From: JBCCMB01 sp039026555
GTDB taxonomy: Bacteria > Pseudomonadota > Alphaproteobacteria > Caulobacterales > Hyphomonadaceae
Length of the DNA stretch: 56,358 nt
Reading direction: 5' to 3'
Assembly: GCA_039026555.1 (NCBI GenBank)
Contig: JBCCMB010000004.1
Span: forward strand, 1 to 56,358
The translations under genes and the position numbers were made by a program. The notes under the pieces were generated by a model. The model was given only the letters and a program-made list of their open reading frames with translations, had not been told where the DNA came from and did not search any database. Shown here piece after piece: positions 7,819-14,230 of the stretch; within the stretch, counting starts at the first letter, position 1, and every line of letters begins with the position of its first letter.

Positions 7819-7976
7819 TGGGTGCGCTCCAAATGCTCTGTCAGATCGAAAAGGGTCGCCGTGCTGTCTGGGATTAATTGGTCCGACGCGCCGACTTCTG
7901 AGAAGTCGGAGACAATGAGCGCTACGATCCGCGATCGTGCGGTTTCTTTGCGGATGATCGCTTGCACACGGGTCAT
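7815..7976 (-). CDS. Small unknown element protein (53 aa)
   Basis: This frame starts with ATG at 7976, directly after the TAG of the upstream gene, and ends in an ATGA overlap with the next. The product begins MTRVQAIIRKETARSRIVAL and ends DLTEHLERTQ. No family is recognised. Its place in an otherwise gapless operon is the main support. Confidence 0.55.
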   Translation of the reverse strand: MTRVQAIIRKETARSRIVALIVSDFSEVGASDQLIPDSTATLFDLTEHLERTQ

Positions 7977-8147
7977 CTAAGCTTCCCTCGCCATGCCGAT
8001 GGCGGCGTTGATTCTGTTGGCTTTCAGATGGTCGGCTGCGGCTCGATAAGCCTTGGCTCTCGTCCGATCCGCGTTGATGCGGATGCGGAAGGCGACGGCC
8101 TCAAGGCGTGCGAGTGCGATTTCGGCTGGTGTGGGAGCAGGGGTCAT
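7977..8147 (-). CDS. Small Ala/Arg-rich element protein (56 aa)
   Basis: An ATG at 8147 overlaps the stop of the upstream gene (ATGA), and the TAG is followed immediately by the next ATG. The product begins MTPAPTPAEIALARLEAVAF and is basic and helical (ADRTRAKAYRAAADHLKA). It is not recognised. The exact packing against both neighbours supports translation. Confidence 0.55.
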   Translation of the reverse strand: MTPAPTPAEIALARLEAVAFRIRINADRTRAKAYRAAADHLKANRINAAIGMAREA

Positions 8148-8605
8148 TGTGCCGCCCCATTGCGCCCAAGGATGTAGTCTGGACGTCGAGAGTTAAGCGG
8201 TGGGCAAACGCAAATGATCCGCCAGCCCTCGTCCAACAGCTCCTGAATCGCGTCCGTGCAAGCGTCCTCTTCAAAGTGGACCTCGTTAAATGAATGAAGA
8301 ACGTTGTTGGGGAGATGGACGTGAACAGTCGCTACGCCGGGGCGGGTCTCGTCAGGAACTGCGCCCTCAATCAATTTTGCCGGGATGGCGCCTTTGAAGC
8401 GCTTCAACGTTACAGGAACGCCGCGATCTGTGGCGAACTCTAGCTCGCCAGATTCGAGAATTAGGTTGCCGAGCTCCCAAGAGCCCTTCGGCTCGCCGTC
8501 GTCCTTGAACCAAGTTGGGAACTTTTGGCGAAGACTGTCTTTCGCGTCTTCGGGAATTGATTTGTGCCATTCAAAGGGCAGTTCAGCTGCAACAATCGCG
8601 CTCAT
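8144..8605 (-). CDS. Unknown element protein (153 aa)
   Basis: The start MSAIVAAELPFEWHKSIPED at 8605 overlaps the previous gene by four bases. The protein is soluble and acidic, with a segment PGVATVHVHLPNNVLHSFNE that may form beta strands and a C-terminal WRIICVCPPLNSRRPDYILG. I do not recognise the family. It is the second gene of the leftward operon. Confidence 0.65.
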   Translation of the reverse strand: MSAIVAAELPFEWHKSIPEDAKDSLRQKFPTWFKDDGEPKGSWELGNLILESGELEFATDRGVPVTLKRFKGAIPAKLIEGAVPDETRPGVATVHVHLPNNVLHSFNEVHFEEDACTDAIQELLDEGWRIICVCPPLNSRRPDYILGRNGAAQ

Positions 8606-8931
8606 GCCGCCGCTCCCTTGAGAGCTTGGTCGCAAGCCGTGTAAGCGAAATGATTGAGATTGAGGTCTTCGCCCTGGTTGAACTCATTCCAGGCCAATGC
8701 CTGGTCGGTGAGCGTGTCGTCCAGAGCCTGGTCGATCATCAGATAGGGATCGGCGCGCTTGTCAGTGACGTGGCGGTTGAAGCGGTGAAGCCGCTCAACG
8801 CATTTGGCGATTTCCCGGCCTAGGTCTTCAGCGGCCTCGATAAGGTCGGCGCGTTCGTCGGCGAAAGCCCTGGCGGCGTCTCCGATATCGACGCGGGTTG
8901 CGAAAGCAATTTCTTCGGCGCGTGTGAGCAT
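8602..8931 (-). CDS. First gene of the leftward operon, unknown (109 aa)
   Basis: The product begins MLTRAEEIAFATRVDIGDAA and has a long helix (LIEAAEDLGREIAKCVERLHRF). The ATG at 8931 is preceded by GGGAG about six bases upstream. It is the gene nearest the repressor-controlled promoter at 8955-8983, where phages often place early regulators or anti-repressors. No such function can be read from the sequence. Confidence 0.65.
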   Translation of the reverse strand: MLTRAEEIAFATRVDIGDAARAFADERADLIEAAEDLGREIAKCVERLHRFNRHVTDKRADPYLMIDQALDDTLTDQALAWNEFNQGEDLNLNHFAYTACDQALKGAAA

Positions 8932-8954
8932 TTGTGTCTCCCGTTGTTGGGGAG

Positions 8955-8983
8955 ACTATGATGGGTATAATCATACCCGTCAA
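8955..8983 (-). promoter_or_regulatory. Leftward early promoter with repressor operator in its spacer
   Basis: On the minus strand the -35 box is TTGACG (8978-8983), followed by a 17-base spacer and a -10 box CATAGT (8955-8960). The spacer holds a perfect 16-bp inverted repeat GGGTATAATCATACCC (8963-8978). A related imperfect site, GGGTATAAAAATCCCT, lies at 8991-9006. The same -35 and -10 boxes recur in the rightward promoter. Binding of the repressor encoded at 9521-9898 is inferred. Confidence 0.7.
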
Positions 8984-9004
8984 GCTGTATGGGTATAAAA
9001 ATCC

Positions 9005-9496
9005 CTACTTTGGTTCACGCTCTCTTGAAAAAGTGATGCTTTTGCCCCTTGCGTATGCGCGAACTTCGCTACAACCGAACTTCTCGGCGAGGGACCGCGC
9101 TTCACTAAAATTTGTCCACCATCCATAAGTGTAGCCCGGCGCAATGATCTTGTTGCTCGAAAACCGACAGTTCCGGCTATAGGAACAAAAATCGTCTTCG
9201 CTAGAATAACCAGCACGATGCGCCATCATACTAAATGATATGTTGTGGACATATTCGTTTGTCTTGTTCGAGATCGAAACGTGCAAGGGCAGCTCACCAT
9301 TAGCGCACCTTTCATGATTCCACGTCAGTGTTACCTGAACCGAATTTTTCTTCGCTTCATCAGCTCTCTCGCTAAAGTACATCGATCCGAACAAAATCAC
9401 GGCTCCAGCGACAACAAGCAACCCTATCGTTCCTACGACGCGCGGAAATGCCAAAAACAAAAAGATGCCGACAATAAACGCTAGCAACCACACCAT
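9005..9496 (-). CDS. Membrane protein expressed with the repressor, possible exclusion protein
   Basis: A 163-residue protein. Two adjacent hydrophobic helices (about 2-20 and 22-42) are followed by a soluble domain of about 115 residues with several cysteines (HERCANGE, DDFCSYSRNCRF, KFGCSEV) and a WWTNFSEARSLAEKFG segment. It lies 24 bp downstream of the repressor gene on the same strand, so it should be made in the integrated state. Genes in this position in temperate phages often confer superinfection exclusion or other defence. That role is inferred from position only. Confidence 0.75.
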   Translation of the reverse strand: MVWLLAFIVGIFLFLAFPRVVGTIGLLVVAGAVILFGSMYFSERADEAKKNSVQVTLTWNHERCANGELPLHVSISNKTNEYVHNISFSMMAHRAGYSSEDDFCSYSRNCRFSSNKIIAPGYTYGWWTNFSEARSLAEKFGCSEVRAYARGKSITFSREREPK

Positions 9497-9520
9497 GGCC
9501 GCCGCCCCCCTTCGGTTAAG

Positions 9521-9898
9521 CTATTCGTCGTTGTTTGCCTGCTTGTTAGAGTCTCGTAGCGCACGGCCCGTGCTGAGCCACGCGTCCTTTTTATCTCGGG
9601 CCTCAATATGGTCCCAAATGTCAATCACTTCACGTTCGTCTTCGCTCAGAGTTTCATCGGCCCTTCTGCCCTCCAAGATCCACTCTACAGAAGTGCCAAG
9701 CACGTTTGCGAGCGACCGCAGTTTCGAGCCAGTAGGCTCTGACACGCGCCCAGCTAAAAGGTGTTTGAGGTAGCTTTCGCTAAAGCCCGCCTCGAGCGAA
9801 AGAGACCTCAGGCTCGCCTTTTCGCCTTGCGCTTGGCGTTCAGCAATCGTCACGCGCACGCGTTCCCTAATACGCTCGATATAGTCTACGGAATCCAT
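9521..9898 (-). CDS. CI-like XRE-family repressor
   Basis: A 125-residue protein. The helix-turn-helix spans about residues 28-75 (SLRSLSLEAGFSESYLKHLL, then SKLRSLANVLGTSVEWIL), with a short acidic helical C-terminus. No LexA-type self-cleavage domain is present, so induction would need an anti-repressor or another signal. The ATG at 9898 has no Shine-Dalgarno sequence and lies one base from an operator-like repeat, as in leaderless CI transcripts. Operators at 8963-8978 and 9900-9973 flank it, so it probably represses both outward operons and itself. Confidence 0.85.
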   Translation of the reverse strand: MDSVDYIERIRERVRVTIAERQAQGEKASLRSLSLEAGFSESYLKHLLAGRVSEPTGSKLRSLANVLGTSVEWILEGRRADETLSEDEREVIDIWDHIEARDKKDAWLSTGRALRDSNKQANNDE

Positions 9899-9899
9899 T

Positions 9900-9949
9900 G
9901 GGTATATTTACACCCGTCGCTCAAAATCCGCATGGGTATAATAAAACCT
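9900..9949. promoter_or_regulatory. Repressor operator-like sites upstream of the repressor gene
   Basis: GGGTATATTTACACCC (9900-9915) and the weaker GGGTATAATAAAACCT (9934-9949) share the GGGTAT half-site with the perfect operator at 8963-8978. The first abuts the repressor start codon, so it likely serves autoregulation. No well-spaced -35/-10 pair for the repressor gene could be assigned. Confidence 0.6.
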
Positions 9950-9978
9950 TGACGAGTGGGTAGGTTTGTACCCATAGT
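9949..9978 (+). promoter_or_regulatory. Rightward promoter of the lysis operon with operator in its spacer
   Basis: The -35 box is TTGACG (9949-9954), with an 18-base spacer and a -10 box CATAGT (9973-9978). The spacer is almost filled by the 16-bp inverted repeat GGGTAGGTTTGTACCC (9958-9973). Boxes and operator placement copy the leftward promoter at 8955-8983. The first gene downstream is the muramidase at 10026. Confidence 0.7.
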
Positions 9979-10025
9979 CGGCGGCATGAGCACGATCTAG
10001 AGCGCATCGATCGGGAGCGCGGCGG

Positions 10026-10679
10026 ATGATCCTCAACCCGATCTCGGCGATCCAAGTCGGCCGCTTGGCTTGGAACAATCGGCGCAATATCAAGAAGATC
10101 TATCACACGGCGGGCGTGACGGTTTCGGATCTGATGGAGCCTCGCCTAGACCAGCTCATTCTGTCGGCGGCGCGAGAGTTGGAGATCCAGCCGGCCGTAC
10201 CGAAGGCGATTTTCTCGATCGAAAGCCGATTGGTCGCGCTGGGTGAGAACGGTTTGCCACTCATTCGGATAGAGCCGCATTGGTGGCGTAAGCTTACGGG
10301 GCGTCGGACGGAGAAAATCCGCAACCCCCGCAGTCAGGACGCACGCTGGAAAACGTTTGAGTTACTGCTGTCGATTGATGAAGAGGCGGCCATTCGGAGC
10401 ACGTCGTTTGGGCTCCCGCAAATGATGGGTTTCAACCACCGGGCTTGCGGCTTCAAATCCCCGCAATTGTTTCTGGAAGACATGAAATCCGGCGCACCTG
10501 CGCAGGTGATCGCGTTCAAGCGTTTTGTGCGATCGAACCGCCGGCTTCATCAGGCGATGAAGGATCATGATCTGAGGAAAATCGCCCACCACTATAACGG
10601 GCCGAAATATCGCCGGAACCAGTACGACACCAAGCTTGCGAACGCGATTGAGAGGTACCGACATGATTTCGTTGCTTAG
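10026..10679 (+). CDS. N-acetylmuramidase-family endolysin
   Basis: A 217-residue protein matching the N-acetylmuramidase domain (PF11860, formerly DUF3380) over most of its length. Features seen are IFSIESRL with the likely catalytic Glu near residue 65, IRIEPHWWRKLTGR, LLLSIDEEAAIRSTSFGLPQMMGFNHR near 120-145, and AHHYNGPKYRRNQYDTKLA near the C-terminus. It hydrolyses peptidoglycan and would release virions or lyse the cell. There is no signal peptide, so it needs a holin-like partner. GGGAG lies eight bases before the ATG. Its 3' end overlaps the Rz-like gene by 17 bp. Confidence 0.88.
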   Translation: MILNPISAIQVGRLAWNNRRNIKKIYHTAGVTVSDLMEPRLDQLILSAARELEIQPAVPKAIFSIESRLVALGENGLPLIRIEPHWWRKLTGRRTEKIRNPRSQDARWKTFELLLSIDEEAAIRSTSFGLPQMMGFNHRACGFKSPQLFLEDMKSGAPAQVIAFKRFVRSNRRLHQAMKDHDLRKIAHHYNGPKYRRNQYDTKLANAIERYRHDFVA

Positions 10680-11175
10680 CGGGCTTGCGGCGAAGGCGCT
10701 GCCCGTCGCCGGCATGTTGGGCGGCAAGTCGCTCTGGCTAGGTGCCGGCCTCGCAGCCGGCTTCTGGCTGGCGGATATGCGCGCGGACGCGGGGCATGCA
10801 TCGAGCCTGGATAAAGCGCTGTCGCGGGTCGCGGAAAGCCTGGCCTTGGAGCGCCGTTTCGCCTTGGGACGAGAGGTCACGCTCTGGAATGAAATCGAGG
10901 CGGGACGCCAACGCTCGCTCGAATTGATCGACGCTTATCAAAAACGCGCCGCCGCCCAGGATGACGCCAAGGCTCGGTATGACGCTCGCGTCGCTCGCCT
11001 GGAAGCGGAGCTTCAGGAACAAAACACCTACACAGAAATGGCTCTGGACGCCTTGAAACATGCGCAAAGCGACTTTTTGGATCAGCCTATTCCTCCCGAT
11101 ATTGGCTGCCGCGTGCTCGGGCAGGGCAAGTGTCCCGACCCCGCCTATCCTGACACCGGCGCCGGTCGTCCTTGA
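10663..11175 (+). CDS. Rz-like inner-membrane spanin
   Basis: A 170-residue protein starting MISLLSGLAAKALPVAG at 10663. A hydrophobic segment near residues 20-42 is followed by a long coiled-coil periplasmic-type region (SSLDKALSRVAESLALERRF, later RYDARVARLEAELQEQN). This is the topology of i-spanins, which join the inner membrane to an o-spanin lipoprotein and disrupt the outer membrane at lysis. A second gene with a lipoprotein signal begins inside its 3' part in another frame, the classic Rz/Rz1 nesting. Sequence identity to known Rz is not evident; the call rests on topology and context. Confidence 0.7.
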   Translation: MISLLSGLAAKALPVAGMLGGKSLWLGAGLAAGFWLADMRADAGHASSLDKALSRVAESLALERRFALGREVTLWNEIEAGRQRSLELIDAYQKRAAAQDDAKARYDARVARLEAELQEQNTYTEMALDALKHAQSDFLDQPIPPDIGCRVLGQGKCPDPAYPDTGAGRP

Positions 11176-11374
11176 GACAGCCGGATTCTTGGAAGATCCG
11201 CCGGAAATCACCGAAACGCCAGCCTGCGCGCATTGGGAGCAGGGCTGGACCATCCGAAATGCGTTCGAGGCGTATGTGAATTGCGTCGCCTCAAGAGATA
11301 AGGCCGTCGCGGAGCTGGGCGCGGTCTATGACTGGATTGATGCTGAAAGGGCTGGGCATGGAACCGAAGAGTGA
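11060..11374 (+). CDS. Rz1-like outer-membrane spanin lipoprotein
   Basis: A 104-residue protein beginning MRKATFWISLFLPILAAACS, a signal peptide with a near-consensus lipobox (LAAAC), then a proline-rich stretch (VPTPPILTPAP). Both are o-spanin features. It starts 115 bp before the end of the Rz-like gene in another frame and extends past it. Its own 3' end overlaps the next gene by 17 bp. The outer-membrane location is inferred from the lipobox. Confidence 0.68.
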   Translation: MRKATFWISLFLPILAAACSGRASVPTPPILTPAPVVLETAGFLEDPPEITETPACAHWEQGWTIRNAFEAYVNCVASRDKAVAELGAVYDWIDAERAGHGTEE

Positions 11375-12281
11375 CGCAACCGCGTCCGAGGCGAAGGCGT
11401 ATTCTGAGTACGCGCGTCGACAGGAAGGCGACTTCCTCGATCGGATCGGCCTGCGAGAGGGCATGGACGACCGGGTTATGGCGGTCATGCTGGCGTTGGG
11501 AGTAGGGCTTTGGGTCGGGGAGGCGATGTTCGCCTACGACGCTGGTAAGGACCTATTTCCCGGGATGCCCAAGCCTGGCGGGGTGTCTGTTGGCGGCGTG
11601 CTGACAATCATCAATTCCGCGTTGTTTGTGTTTTCCGCGTTCATGCACGGCCGAGACGGGCGCAAACGCCTCAAAAGCCCGTGGTTCATTCCAATGATCG
11701 CGTCATTGGGGTTCGCCTTCACAGCGATTTACGTCTCGCAAACCAACGCGGCCGACAAAGTGCGTGTCGTCGTTGAAGAACGAGAGCGCCTTGAAAAGGA
11801 CATTCGGCAGGCGGAAGCGGATTTGAGGGTGGCGGTTCTTCCCTCGCGAACCGCGATGGAAATCCAGCTTAACACGGCCTTAGACGAGGCCGTTGGCTGG
11901 GAGTTGGGCGATACGCGCGAGGACGTGAATTGCACCCAAGACATCCCAGATCTTGCGCGGGGTGTTTGTCGCCGTATCGGCGTTTACCGAGCCCAACTTG
12001 CGCAATTGGATACGGATGAAGAGCGCCTCGAAAGGCTCCGCCAATCAATCATCGACAACCAGGCCACGCTAGACGGGATGGAGACGCCGACAAACGCTTT
12101 CATCAAAGCGATCGCGGAAGTCACAGGATGGGAGCTTCAGCGTGCTCAATCCTGGACCTACATGTTTTTGTCGCTGATGTTTCTCATCATTCCTGCGATT
12201 GTGTTTCGACAGACTTTGGAGCTGTCGACCGAGGAGCCCTCTCTAAGTCCAAGCCCACCCCAATCGCCAGATCCGCGCTAA
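11358..12281 (+). CDS. Four-helix membrane protein with central coiled coil, lysis operon
   Basis: A 307-residue protein starting MEPKSDATASEAKAYSEYA. Hydrophobic segments lie near residues 40-60, 80-98, 108-126 and 265-285. Between the third and fourth is a long charged coiled-coil region (VVEERERLEKDIRQAEADL) with two cysteine-containing spots (DVNCTQD, GVCRR). The C-terminus is rich in Ser and Pro. It is the last gene of the lysis operon, where a holin or holin regulator would be expected, but it is much larger than usual holins. No family is recognised. Confidence 0.7.
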   Translation: MEPKSDATASEAKAYSEYARRQEGDFLDRIGLREGMDDRVMAVMLALGVGLWVGEAMFAYDAGKDLFPGMPKPGGVSVGGVLTIINSALFVFSAFMHGRDGRKRLKSPWFIPMIASLGFAFTAIYVSQTNAADKVRVVVEERERLEKDIRQAEADLRVAVLPSRTAMEIQLNTALDEAVGWELGDTREDVNCTQDIPDLARGVCRRIGVYRAQLAQLDTDEERLERLRQSIIDNQATLDGMETPTNAFIKAIAEVTGWELQRAQSWTYMFLSLMFLIIPAIVFRQTLELSTEEPSLSPSPPQSPDPR

Positions 12282-12307
12282 TAGACGTTTTCAACTACTT
12301 GCTGGGA

Positions 12308-12547
12308 TCACCCTCCCATCACGACAGGCGTTGGACGGCCGTCAGGATCGTGCCAGGCTGGTTGCGCAAGTGTGATGGGTTCGCCGCAAACACTGCACAC
12401 GCGCCCGCGCTTCACCGTATGGATGGTCTCGCACTCCATGCCGGGCGTGATCCTGATGGTGCGCCAATGGTCGTTTGGGCAACCAAGCTGCACGCCCGTC
12501 GCCGGATGCGACGCCTGGCGCATGAGCTGTCCCAGAGTTGGAAGCAT
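12308..12547 (-). CDS. Small probable zinc-binding protein (79 aa)
   Basis: On the minus strand this frame encodes VQLGCPNDHW, then CETIHTVKRG and VCSVCGEPITLAQPAWHD. The Cys/His spacing suggests one zinc site, as in small phage Com-like proteins. It is convergent with the lysis operon, 26 bp from its end. No strong ribosome site precedes the ATG at 12547; a second ATG eight codons on is possible. A frame on the plus strand here has no such motif. Confidence 0.5.
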   Translation of the reverse strand: MLPTLGQLMRQASHPATGVQLGCPNDHWRTIRITPGMECETIHTVKRGRVCSVCGEPITLAQPAWHDPDGRPTPVVMGG

Positions 12548-12563
12548 GAGAACATTTAGCGAA

Positions 12564-12583
12564 CTTGCGCGCGCTCGCGCAAG
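12564..12583. repeat. Perfect GC-rich inverted repeat
   Basis: CTTGCGCG, a four-base loop CGCT, and CGCGCAAG form a perfect 8-bp stem. No T-run follows on either strand. It could be a weak transcription stop or a regulatory site before the gene at 12308-12547. The rest of 12548-12887 shows no supported gene. Confidence 0.5.
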
Positions 12584-12887
12584 GCGCCAAGCTAGTTTAG
12601 CAGGCGCTTAGCCGTGGTCTCGGGAGGAACGTCGACTATCCAAAGATTGGTAAACTCGCGAAAGAAACAAATGAATACAGAGCCCTAAAGCTACTGCGCT
12701 TGCAAGTTCCTGAGTTGAGCTGTCCGCGTTAAGAGATTCTTGACGCCCGGCTGTTGTTGTATTTCTGACGCTGTGGAAAGAATTTGGGTCGCTAGGGCAT
12801 TTGTTTGCCTTGACGGATATTAGTAGCCGCTTGTATGAGAGGCGCTCAGTAAGGTTTTCGTTTGCCAAGAACCTTGCGAATAAGTAA

Positions 12888-12913
12888 GGGCGGTGCTGTT
12901 TCCAACACCGCCC
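12888..12913. terminator. Strong stem-loop, probable terminator
   Basis: GGGCGGTG and CACCGCCC form a perfect 8-bp stem with a ten-base loop. On the plus strand it is followed by ATAAAATCT, and no strong U-tract is present. It lies in a stretch without genes between the lysis operon region and the gene at 12959, and would block read-through between them. Confidence 0.55.
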
Positions 12914-12933
12914 CATAAAATCTACTCGATACA

Positions 12934-12956
12934 AAGGTTAGCCCGACACTAACCTT
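12934..12956 (-). terminator. Stem-loop terminator of the gene at 12959-13345
   Basis: AAGGTTAG and CTAACCTT form an 8-bp stem with a seven-base loop, three bases beyond the stop codon of the minus-strand gene at 12959. The minus-strand stem is followed by TTTGT. Position and shape fit a rho-independent terminator with a short T-run. Confidence 0.6.
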
Positions 12957-12958
12957 GC

Positions 12959-13345
12959 TTAAGCAGCGTGGTATTGAACAATTGCGATCCACGCTGCATA
13001 GGTGGTGAAAGAAACTGCAATTCCGGCGAAAAGAAATTTAAAGTATTTGAAGATTATGCGTCTTCTCGTCGCTCGGCCTTCGTTCAGATAGAATATGTTC
13101 ACATCCATTGGGCTAAGACCGTTACTCTTAGCTTGTTTGCGATAAACTCGGTAACCTATCTCGAGCATCCTCATCTGTTCCTTCATTCCGCGACCAAAGT
13201 GCCAAGTAAGTCTGAAGTTTAGCTTGGCTTGGCGCCTTATGTCGCCGGGGAGTTCGTAGAGCGGCTCACTGAGTTCGGTTTGTCCGGTTGTTTGATCATG
13301 AGCCGGCACCACGTGTAAGTTGGTTACATTTTCATCATGCTCCAT
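12959..13345 (-). CDS. Unknown protein with C-terminal membrane anchor
   Basis: A 128-residue protein. An acidic start (MEHDENVTNLHVVPAHDQTT) leads to a basic helical middle (RGMKEQMRMLEIGYRVYRKQ) and one C-terminal hydrophobic helix (FLFAGIAVSFTTYAAWIAIV). An ATG three codons upstream at 13354 is equally possible. A terminator follows at 12934-12956. The gene is separate from both main operons of the element, so it may be cargo. The function is unknown. Confidence 0.6.
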   Translation of the reverse strand: MEHDENVTNLHVVPAHDQTTGQTELSEPLYELPGDIRRQAKLNFRLTWHFGRGMKEQMRMLEIGYRVYRKQAKSNGLSPMDVNIFYLNEGRATRRRIIFKYFKFLFAGIAVSFTTYAAWIAIVQYHAA

Positions 13346-13486
13346 AATTTCCATTCCTTGAAAGCTCGTGATTTGCTGCGGTGGCGAACCGCAAGGAAGC
13401 GGCGAGGCTGTCTGTCAAAACTAGCAGCGGAACCGGCCGAGATCGGGTCATGTCGGAATCATATCGTTCCCCGTACTTGAAGCGGC

Positions 13487-13951
13487 TCAAACATGAGCGT
13501 GCGCTTTGCCTGGCTTTTCACCATCTGGACAAAGCGAATGAAACTCTGCGCTCTGGTAGACGATTTTCGACCGTTCGCGCTCTGGTTCTGTAGAAAAAGA
13601 ATGCGAAATAAAGGCGGAGACCACTTTAAAGTCTTCCGCCGCTGCTCGCATATGTTCTTCACCGTTTTGCGTCACTTCAAATACAATTGGATCTCCTTTT
13701 TTTCCTTCGCCTTTGGCGGTGGTCAGCATCCCTTGCTTTTTCATCTTGCGAGCAATGTTACCCATGCTTCGATAAGAAATTTGGATGCTCGTTTCGTGGA
13801 AAAGATAGGCGACGGCGTCACCGACGGTGGCTCCGCCTAGTGCTTTAAATGCGCTCAGCACAGCCGATCTGAGCCCATCCGGGACTGTTCCCGCTATCAA
13901 ATAGGGGGCGTCTTCTTTGACGACCCAAGGGCTAATCATACTGGGGGCCAT
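13487..13951 (-). CDS. Winged-helix-like protein, cargo or regulator
   Basis: A 154-residue protein. Residues about 25-105 look like a winged helix: LRSAVLSAFKALGGATVGDA, SYRSMGNIARKMKKQGML, then a wing TAKGEGKKGDPIVFEVTQNG. GAGG lies nine bases before the ATG. A regulatory or DNA-binding role is likely from the fold pattern, but no family was identified. It is divergent from the SRAP gene and lies between the lysis region and the right-end genes. Confidence 0.6.
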   Translation of the reverse strand: MAPSMISPWVVKEDAPYLIAGTVPDGLRSAVLSAFKALGGATVGDAVAYLFHETSIQISYRSMGNIARKMKKQGMLTTAKGEGKKGDPIVFEVTQNGEEHMRAAAEDFKVVSAFISHSFSTEPERERSKIVYQSAEFHSLCPDGEKPGKAHAHV

Positions 13952-13980
13952 ATCGTTTTACCTCGTTGCTTTGATAGGTA

Positions 13981-14000
13981 ACCCCCGTCAACTTGGGGGT
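13981..14000. repeat. ACCCCC / GGGGGT inverted repeat upstream of the winged-helix gene
   Basis: ACCCCC (13981-13986) and GGGGGT (13995-14000) are separated by eight bases and lie 30 bp upstream of the gene at 13487-13951. They may be an operator for that protein. A second inverted repeat, CCGATG / CATCGG, lies at 14126-14144 before the SRAP gene. No clear promoter boxes were assigned in 13952-14230. Confidence 0.45.
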
Positions 14001-14230
14001 GCGCATGCAAGTCAACTTAACTCTTGCTAAGTCGCGAGTTACGACGTTGTTGGCTCAGTACTTTTGGCTCTTTCTTCATGGTACCCATTCCCTGTTCTGT
14101 CTCACTAAAGTTTCAAACCGATGTGCCGATGTATCATGCATCGGTAGTGCACCTTTGCATGATTGCCTCGATTTATCAATGATGATCCTAGGTCGCGGCA
14201 GCGTGTAGCCGACGACAATGGAGATGCTGT

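Noticed and set aside
12128..12559. A 143-codon plus-strand frame after the lysis operon
   Set aside because: Most of it is out of frame with the membrane protein and antisense to the zinc-motif gene at 12308-12547. It has no start site and no domain.
12608..12934. A 108-codon minus-strand frame
   Set aside because: It spans a strong stem-loop at 12888-12913, has unusual codon use for this genome and no ribosome site.
14097..14230. A LexA box (GTTC-N7-GTTC) before the SRAP gene
   Set aside because: One GTTC occurs near 14094, but no second half-site at the right spacing was found.
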